Below the pieces are notes generated by a model. It saw nothing but the letters and a program-made list of their open reading frames with translations, was not told the DNA's origin and ran no database searches. A stretch of 64,000 nt of DNA from Dehalococcoidia bacterium (GTDB lineage Bacteria; Chloroflexota; Dehalococcoidia; E44-bin15): positions 181,101-245,100 of the forward strand of contig JBAZMV010000004.1 in NCBI GenBank assembly GCA_041649635.1. The letters run 5' to 3'. Shown here one piece after another: positions 59,074-64,000 of this stretch. Within the stretch, counting starts at the first letter, position 1, and each line of letters opens with the position of its first letter. A program made the translations under genes and the position numbers.

Positions 59074-60663
59074 TTAGAACTTAACCAGCTTCATTGTATA
59101 TACTTCGGGCAGTTCCATAAGTTTCTTAAGAACAGCTTCGTTGACGGCTTCATCGACATCCAGTATCAGCAGGGCCTTGCCTCTAGGTTCCAGCCGTCCC
59201 AGATGCATGGCGCTGATGTTGATATCGGCGTTACCGAGTATGGTGCCTACCGAGCCGATAAGGCCGGGGCGGTCCTTGTGATCGCTGAAGAGGAAGTACC
59301 CCTCTCTGGGAATGATGTCGATCCAGAAATCGTTGATCCTGACGATATGGGGCTCTCCCCTGATAGCCGTGCCCGCGACAGTGACGGTTGCGGCTGATGT
59401 TTTTAGCTCCACCGTGATTACATTAGTATATACTTCGCATGCCGGGTCTGTTGTCTCGCTGATCTTCAAACCGCGGCGTTGAGCTATCATATTGGCGTTT
59501 ACTAGATTGACGCGCTCCTCGACGGTGCCCTCGAGCAGGCCGCCCAGGATATTGGCCTTGAGCGCCGAAGTATCGCAGCCGGCGATCTCCCCTTCGTATT
59601 TTATGTTGAGGCCCTCCATCTGCCCTTCTCCCAGCTGATAGAGCAGCTTGCCCATCGATTTGGCAACACCTATGAACGGGCCGATGATGGCCAGTGTGGC
59701 GGCCGGTATCCTGGGGATGTTAACGGCATAGCGCACCGGTTTATTGTTTAGAACGGCAATAATCTCTTCCGCTACGTCGGTTGAGGCCAGTATCTGTGCC
59801 TCGGCTGTGGACGCGGCCAGGTGCGGGGTAACGATGATCTTCTCGTTCTTAAGCAGCGGGTTGTCCGCAGGGGCCGGCTCCTTGGTGAACACATCTACCG
59901 CAGCTCCGGCGATCTTGCCGTCCTGCACCGCCTTGCAGAGCAGTTCCTCATCGATGATGCCGCCGCGGGCGCAGTTGATGATACGGACGCCGGGCTTCAT
60001 CTTGGCGATTTCCTTCTCGCCTATAAGCCCTTTGGTCTTGGCGGAAAGAGGCGTATGCAGCGTAATGAAGTCCGACTCGGCGAGTATCTCATCGAGGGTG
60101 ACCATCTTAACGCCGAAGTTGGCGGCGAACTCAACCGAAACGAAGGGATCGTGCGCTATGACCCGCATCGCCAATCCGACGGCTCGTTTAGCCACCTCCG
60201 AACCCACGTTGCCGAAACCTACGATGCCCAGGGTCTTGTTCCTGAGCTCGGTGCCCATGTATTCTTTGCGTTTCCACTCGCCGGCCCTGAGCTTCTGGTT
60301 GGCCTGCGGTATGTGGCGCGCCAGGGCCAGAATAAGGCCGATGGTGTGCTCGGCCGCAGAGATGGTATTGCCTGTAGGGGCGTTCACGACCATGATACCG
60401 TTCCTGGTTGCGGCGTCCAGGTCAACGTTGTCCACGCCGACGCCGGCGCGTCCGATCACCTGGAGCTTCTTGCCCGCATCGATGATATCAGCCGTTACCT
60501 TGGTCTCGCTTCTCACGGCGATGGCGTCGTACTCTCCGATAATGGCTTTTAGTTCGTCCTTGGAAAGGCCTGTTTTAACGTCAACTTCCGCGTATGCTTT
60601 AAGCGCCTCCACGCCCTCTTTGGCGAGGGGGTCGGCGACTAGTATCTTGAATTGGTGACTCAT
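59074..60663 (-). CDS. serA: D-3-phosphoglycerate dehydrogenase
   Basis: The first enzyme of serine synthesis. The 529-residue long type has the catalytic and NAD domain (GRAGVGVDNVDL ~73, GIVGFGNVGSEVA ~145, NCARGGIIDE ~229, HLAAST with the catalytic His ~283), an intervening ASB domain (~310-440) and a C-terminal ACT domain (~452-529, FSDHKDRPGLIGSVGTIL). Start has GGGGG upstream. A possible serine-codon leader peptide lies in the 5' region. Confidence 0.97.
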   Translation of the reverse strand: MSHQFKILVADPLAKEGVEALKAYAEVDVKTGLSKDELKAIIGEYDAIAVRSETKVTADIIDAGKKLQVIGRAGVGVDNVDLDAATRNGIMVVNAPTGNTISAAEHTIGLILALARHIPQANQKLRAGEWKRKEYMGTELRNKTLGIVGFGNVGSEVAKRAVGLAMRVIAHDPFVSVEFAANFGVKMVTLDEILAESDFITLHTPLSAKTKGLIGEKEIAKMKPGVRIINCARGGIIDEELLCKAVQDGKIAGAAVDVFTKEPAPADNPLLKNEKIIVTPHLAASTAEAQILASTDVAEEIIAVLNNKPVRYAVNIPRIPAATLAIIGPFIGVAKSMGKLLYQLGEGQMEGLNIKYEGEIAGCDTSALKANILGGLLEGTVEERVNLVNANMIAQRRGLKISETTDPACEVYTNVITVELKTSAATVTVAGTAIRGEPHIVRINDFWIDIIPREGYFLFSDHKDRPGLIGSVGTILGNADINISAMHLGRLEPRGKALLILDVDEAVNEAVLKKLMELPEVYTMKLVKF

Positions 60664-61024
60664 ATATCCCCCTTAAAAATTTGGAATGACAAAAGTATTA
60701 TTGTGGATATTTGCAGAAGCTCTCCCTACGAAGCCAGGCTCGAGGGAGAGCCGGCTCCAATTCCCCCCGTCTTCATCCTTGTTTGTCTAAAAGCTTCTTT
60801 CATGATGACATCTATATCGGACAATCCCTATGGTGTCGATTCGATTGTCGGTATACGGTTACATTATAGCCGAAATCATTTCTATTAAAAAGAGTATGCG
60901 GTGGAGGTTTTCTGTTAATCGAATTCACCGGGGACTAATACAACATCCTACTTTTGCGAGATCGGAGGATTGGTTTTATCCGGTAAAAATTCTTAGTCCT
61001 GTCTGTAATCGTTTTTCACGGTTG
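60664..61024. other. serA leader region
   Basis: A 361-base gap upstream of serA. It holds a possible 25-codon leader ORF (60726-60803, minus) with four serine codons near its end and an overlapping hairpin (60720-60750). TATAAT at 60861-60866 on the minus strand, with only a weak -35 partner, could begin this transcript. Confidence 0.45.
60726..60803 (-). CDS. Possible serA leader peptide
   Basis: A 25-residue frame starting MKEAFRQTRM and ending GAGSPSSLAS before TAG. Four of the last seven codons are serine (TCT, TCG, AGC, TCG). The hairpin CTCTCCCT...AGGGAGAG begins within these codons and closes just past the stop. The arrangement suggests attenuation of serA by seryl-tRNA supply, but no ribosome site is strong and no U-run follows the hairpin. 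Confidence 0.3.
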   Translation of the reverse strand: MKEAFRQTRMKTGGIGAGSPSSLAS

Positions 61025-61453
61025 TCAATCATTCAAACCTTGGCGCAGCAGGGAAGCTATCTGCTCCAGTTCTTCGATAGTCTCAGGAGTGTCGCCGTGT
61101 CCGAAACGCAGAGTCACGGAGTCGTCCCGATAGCGGGGAACCATATGTAGATGGAAATGGGATATAGTTTGTCCCGCGGCGGCTCCGTTTGCCTGTATCA
61201 GGTTCAGTCCGCTAGGACTTAATTGTTCCATGATTGCTTTAGCTATGGAGACCGCTACGGCCATTATGCGGGCTCCGGTATCTGACGGCATGGCGTAGAT
61301 GTCTTCGATATGCCGTTTAGGCAGCACAAGTACATGGCCTGGAGTGGCCGGGTACAGGTCCATAATCGCCAGTATCTCATCGTCTTCCTGAACCACAACG
61401 GGGCTTAACTCATGCTTAACCATCTTGCAAAATGGGCAGTTGTTGTTACTCAT
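61025..61453 (-). CDS. HIT-family hydrolase
   Basis: A 142-residue histidine-triad nucleotide hydrolase. The catalytic motif HFHLHMVPRY (~97-106) is complete. An N-terminal CPFCKMV and HELSPVV give the pair of residues usual in zinc-binding HIT proteins. VLVLPKRHIEDIY (~41-53) is typical of the Fhit/HinT-related bacterial type. Confidence 0.94.
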   Translation of the reverse strand: MSNNNCPFCKMVKHELSPVVVQEDDEILAIMDLYPATPGHVLVLPKRHIEDIYAMPSDTGARIMAVAVSIAKAIMEQLSPSGLNLIQANGAAAGQTISHFHLHMVPRYRDDSVTLRFGHGDTPETIEELEQIASLLRQGLND

Positions 61454-61551
61454 GCTTGTTTTACCTCATCCTTAGTATAGCAGACGGCAGTGATGACCAC
61501 GGCTTTCCTAACAGATGTCGATGAAGAATTATTCCCGGCATACTTTGTGGA

Positions 61552-63360
61552 TCAAAGAGAAATGGCTGCCAGACTATCGAGAATGCTCTGCAGCTTTGAT
61601 TCGAAGTCCCGCAGCTTCTTAATCTCGATATTGACGCTGTCGGCCTGCTGTGTCCGCCGGGTGTGAGCTTCCTGAATAGCGCCCAGAGTGGCTTGGGATA
61701 CCTCCTCCAATTGCTCGTCTAGGTTCAAAGAAAATCGGCGGAACGTCTTATCCACATTTTTTATTGTTGCCCATCGCAGATTTTCGATATTATGCAGCGT
61801 TATGGCCTCTATATCCTGCTGTAACCATTTCTTGATCCTTCGGACGGCCATGCTCCTGGGGAGTATACGCTCGAATATTTCTCTAGGGATGGGGCTCATG
61901 GCGGCGCTCCAGTTCTCGGTTACCCAAGAAGGCTTACTGGTCGTCACTATTCTTTCGTCACCTTTACCCGGAGAATACGGTATTTCAAAGAGCTCAGCTG
62001 CTGTTCGCCATATTGTCTCGGCCAGATCGTTTGCCTTTTCTTGGTGAGAGCCTAGTATGTCCTGCATGCTCTGGTTGACCAGTCCCGATATTTTGGCCAA
62101 GCTTCCGCTGAACAGGTCCGGGATTATATCGGACAAGCGAGCGCTAATATTCTTCTCTATCAACTCGGTGCCGGCGGTATTTTCCAGTGTTTCTGTGAGA
62201 ATCAGGGATAACTCTCTACGATTCTTCTCTAATTCCGCTGCGCACTCCTGTTCCAGCGTTTCGATAAGTCGTTTCTGGTCTCCAGCAAGAAGGTCATGTG
62301 CCAGCTCCCGTTGCCGGTCTATTTCCTTGATTTTCTGATTGAATGTTGCCAGCCTCTGTTCCAGGTCCTCTAAGGGAAGTGTGAGGGAACGCTGTTTCAA
62401 GCGAATTTGGAGCAGGCCTTCGCCAATAATGTCACCGGCCTTTCTGGCTATAGCCAGGTTCAGGGTCTGTATCTTCTCCAGGTTGAGGAACTCGACCAGT
62501 GAATTCTCCAGCTTTGAAATGCCGCTATCCGCTAATTGCTGGCCGTTGTCCTTCAGCTTCGCCTCCAGCCCGCGGCGTGCCGAGATGCTGAAGATCGGTT
62601 CGCTGCTGTCGAGCCCCGCCTGATCCTGCAGCACCTTCTTGAGAAACTCGACTGCTACCTGACGCTCTTTTTCTGAAAGATAATCAACCTTGTTCATCAG
62701 GAAAAATGTTTTTACCACCTTATCCCGCACCGTCTTCAGGAACTCTATCTCTACCTGGGTTATAGGCGGGTCGGCGGATACCAGGAACAGCGCCGCGTCG
62801 CATTGGGGCAGGAAATTCACGGTGGCCTCGGTGTTATGCTGGAACGTTGAGCCGATACCCGGCGTGTCGATGAGAACCACGCCTTTCTGAAGTAGCGGCG
62901 AGGAACACGCTACTTCAACATGCGCCACGCAGAGATGGTTCTTAGAGTTACAGTCCTCGGTAACGTACCGGGAAAGAAGCTCCCTGGCCTCTGCCGCACT
63001 CTCAGGGACAAAATCGTGAACGTTGCCGTCCAGGAAAACCACTCTGACTATATGGGTCGCTCCCCAAAATAGAAACGTCGGGACGGATGTGAGTGGAACC
63101 ACGGCGGAGGGCAGCAGCTCCTCTCCCAGCAGGGCATTGAGCAGGGTGCTCTTCCCTCGTTTGAATTGTCCCAGCACTGCGAGGTGGAAACGGGCCGTAG
63201 AAAGCCGCTCCTCTAAGGAGGAGAGATGATTGCGTTCGGATGCGAATTCATCGCCGAGGCCGTCGAGTAGGGCTTGTGCGTCCTTGAGCACGGAAATCAG
63301 CGGCGATTCATTTTCGCGAATGGCGTTTAAAGTGTCTGCCCTTATATTTTCGTTCTCCAT
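61552..63360 (-). CDS. Dynamin-like GTPase, preceded by a fluoride-riboswitch-like leader
   Basis: A 602-residue large GTPase. The start is the ATG at 63360; the longer in-frame form would translate the leader RNA. G1 GQFKRGKSTLLNALLG (~63-78), G3 LIDTPGIGSTF (~163-173) and G4 NKVDYL (~220) are present. Long helical regions (~310-430 and ~540-602) form the expected stalk. A hydrophobic paddle is not obvious. Family members remodel or protect membranes. The leader contains a promoter, a crcB-type aptamer and switching hairpins, so expression is probably linked to fluoride. Confidence 0.9.
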   Translation of the reverse strand: MENENIRADTLNAIRENESPLISVLKDAQALLDGLGDEFASERNHLSSLEERLSTARFHLAVLGQFKRGKSTLLNALLGEELLPSAVVPLTSVPTFLFWGATHIVRVVFLDGNVHDFVPESAAEARELLSRYVTEDCNSKNHLCVAHVEVACSSPLLQKGVVLIDTPGIGSTFQHNTEATVNFLPQCDAALFLVSADPPITQVEIEFLKTVRDKVVKTFFLMNKVDYLSEKERQVAVEFLKKVLQDQAGLDSSEPIFSISARRGLEAKLKDNGQQLADSGISKLENSLVEFLNLEKIQTLNLAIARKAGDIIGEGLLQIRLKQRSLTLPLEDLEQRLATFNQKIKEIDRQRELAHDLLAGDQKRLIETLEQECAAELEKNRRELSLILTETLENTAGTELIEKNISARLSDIIPDLFSGSLAKISGLVNQSMQDILGSHQEKANDLAETIWRTAAELFEIPYSPGKGDERIVTTSKPSWVTENWSAAMSPIPREIFERILPRSMAVRRIKKWLQQDIEAITLHNIENLRWATIKNVDKTFRRFSLNLDEQLEEVSQATLGAIQEAHTRRTQQADSVNIEIKKLRDFESKLQSILDSLAAISL

Positions 63361-63397
63361 AATGTAACCTTTTAAAATTACCGTCAGGCAGAGATGT

Positions 63398-63453
63398 AAA
63401 AAAACCTTGCTATAAATAACATAGCCTCTACCTGCAAAGCCAGTAGAGGCTAT
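63398..63453 (-). promoter_or_regulatory. Expression platform of the fluoride riboswitch
   Basis: ATAGCCTCTAC (63453-63443) pairs perfectly with GTAGAGGCTAT (63431-63421). The last five bases can instead pair as GCTAT...ATAGC (63425-63409), followed by AAGG and seven T (63404-63398). The first hairpin shares GCCTC with the aptamer pseudoknot. The alternatives are mutually exclusive, as in a transcription-terminating switch; which state is ON cannot be decided by eye. Confidence 0.6.
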
Positions 63454-63508
63454 CATCCCGTTGATTGGCGGGCACTTCGGGATCGCTCCCGGGCGAGCAT
63501 CATCGCCT
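63441..63508 (-). ncRNA. Fluoride riboswitch aptamer (crcB motif)
   Basis: The minus-strand RNA reads GGCGATGATGCTCGCC, an inserted hairpin CGGGAGCGATCCCG, AAGTGCCCG...CGGG and TGATAGCCTCTACTG. The order and key sequences match the well known crcB aptamer (GGCGATGAGGC..., AA linker, P2 hairpin, TGATGGCCTCTACTG). P1 is GGCG(A)/(T)CGCC, P2 is CCCG/CGGG, and the pseudoknot pairs the GATGC loop with GCCTC with one mismatch. The extra hairpin sits between P1 and P2. Confidence 0.78.
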
Positions 63509-63519
63509 TAACTGTTTTT

Positions 63520-63548
63520 ATGATAACAAAAATACAATATGCTGTAAA
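63520..63548 (-). promoter_or_regulatory. Promoter of the riboswitch-dynamin transcript
   Basis: Minus strand TTTACA (63548-63543), a 17-base spacer and TATCAT (63525-63520). Transcription would start near 63513, only a few bases before the P1 stem, so the aptamer is the very 5' end of this mRNA. Confidence 0.65.
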
Positions 63549-63581
63549 TGTTTTGGAATCGGCGAAATAATTTGGATAAAC

Positions 63582-64000
63582 CTATTGGTTATATATACCG
63601 GTTTTATTTCTCAGGGCTTCGAAGAGAGGTTTATCCTGTTTTTCGAGTATGGAGTTAACTTCGCGGAGTGCCGCGATGTAATCGGATACCTCGTTGCCTT
63701 TGATCTGGACGCCGCAGTCCTTGGCCAGGGAATCGATGATGGAGAACATCTCTTTCCTGATGAGGCCGTAGAGTTCCTCGCCCTGGATGTGGGCCACGGC
63801 TCTGGCCAGGGCCAGGGAAACGGAGAGTATGGCGTTCATGCCCAGGTTCTGCTTGCGCTGCATGGCCGTTGTGGAGGCCTCCGGGTCGTTGGCGGCGAGC
63901 TTGCCGCGTTCGGCGGCCAGGTCCCGTTCCAGTTTCAGCAGGGTGGTATCGATATCTCTCAGGGAGAGAGTGGTCAGATTTTTGCCCTCGAAGTGAGGGG
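63582..64000 (-). CDS. Enolase N-domain-like protein (5' end beyond window)
   Basis: An open frame enters from the right edge and ends at 63582, giving 139 visible residues. The segment QNLGMNAILSVSLALARAVA followed by GEELYGLIR matches the enolase N-domain/hinge (LGANAILGVSLAxARAxA...PLYRYLGG), and the visible upstream FEGKNLTTLSLRDIDTTLLK fits the preceding helix. The protein then ends within about 60 residues instead of continuing into the catalytic barrel, so it is not a complete enolase. It is upstream of the riboswitch on the same strand, but the switch has its own promoter. Confidence 0.5.
   Translation of the reverse strand, partial: PHFEGKNLTTLSLRDIDTTLLKLERDLAAERGKLAANDPEASTTAMQRKQNLGMNAILSVSLALARAVAHIQGEELYGLIRKEMFSIIDSLAKDCGVQIKGNEVSDYIAALREVNSILEKQDKPLFEALRNKTGIYNQ

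Noticed and set aside
63361..63456. Extended N-terminus (32 residues) for the dynamin-like protein
   Set aside because: It would translate the riboswitch expression platform and T-run; the ATG at 63360 follows the leader with an AAGG site.

Overview
The window is one continuous bacterial chromosome segment of moderate-to-high GC. It is densely packed and mostly on the minus strand. Several things point to an anaerobic Chloroflexota relative, probably Dehalococcoidia: two non-pyrrolysine MttB-type corrinoid methyltransferases with a corrinoid protein and a methyltetrahydrofolate methyltransferase, an indolepyruvate:ferredoxin oxidoreductase, a 2-hydroxyacyl-CoA dehydratase-like protein, a B12-binding radical SAM protein, and interspersed GTAGGGGC...GCCCCTAC and GTCATTGCGAG inverted repeats. 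This placement is an inference; no rRNA or other phylogenetic marker is present. Layout: 0-8.4 kb is an osmotic and storage-carbohydrate block (end of a GH57-like protein, a small DUF5752-like protein, two MscS channels, trehalose synthase TreT, OtsA, glucan phosphorylase). 8.4-15.3 kb holds a secreted lipoprotein, an SDR, a hotdog thioesterase, two small membrane proteins, DAHP synthase, an orphan RHH antitoxin, an RHH-RelE toxin-antitoxin pair and an aminotransferase. 15.3-18.8 kb is a two-gene unit, a RecQ-like helicase fused to a phosphoribosyltransferase plus a DprA-family protein, with its own sigma-70-like promoter; it is a candidate defence system. 18.9-28.2 kb is an amino-acid import and catabolism array (livJHMGF, iorAB, phenylacetate-CoA ligase, tandem ACT protein). 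28.3-33.4 kb has Ogt, four tandem SDR epimerase paralogues and a SemiSWEET. 33.8-40.6 kb is a corrinoid methyl-transfer operon that also carries an asparagine synthetase-like protein lacking the catalytic Cys2. 41.2-44.7 kb holds two phytoene-desaturase-like FAD oxidoreductases. 45.0-45.9 kb is a DDE transposase-like gene in which all three catalytic acids are replaced. 46.1-49.1 kb is a plus-strand unit of a K+-channel-like pore, UspA, two TrkA/RCK proteins and prephenate dehydratase. 49.2-61.5 kb is mainly housekeeping (MBL hydrolase, radical SAM, GAPDH, HgdB-like, enolase, LOG-like, Pth, flavodoxin, LigA, SerA, HIT). 61.5-64 kb has a dynamin-like GTPase preceded by what appears to be a fluoride (crcB) riboswitch with its own promoter, next to a partial enolase-like gene. 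How the parts fit together: amino acids imported by Liv could be transaminated and oxidised by IorAB to acyl-CoAs, with PaaK interconverting the acid and CoA ester. Methyl groups from quaternary amines or similar compounds could enter the folate pool through MttB, the corrinoid protein and MeTr. Aromatic biosynthesis is represented by AroF and PheA. The most notable observations are the fluoride riboswitch ahead of a dynamin gene, the RecQ-PRTase/DprA unit, the acid-less DDE protein, the Cys-less AsnB and the pore protein with a non-canonical selectivity filter.
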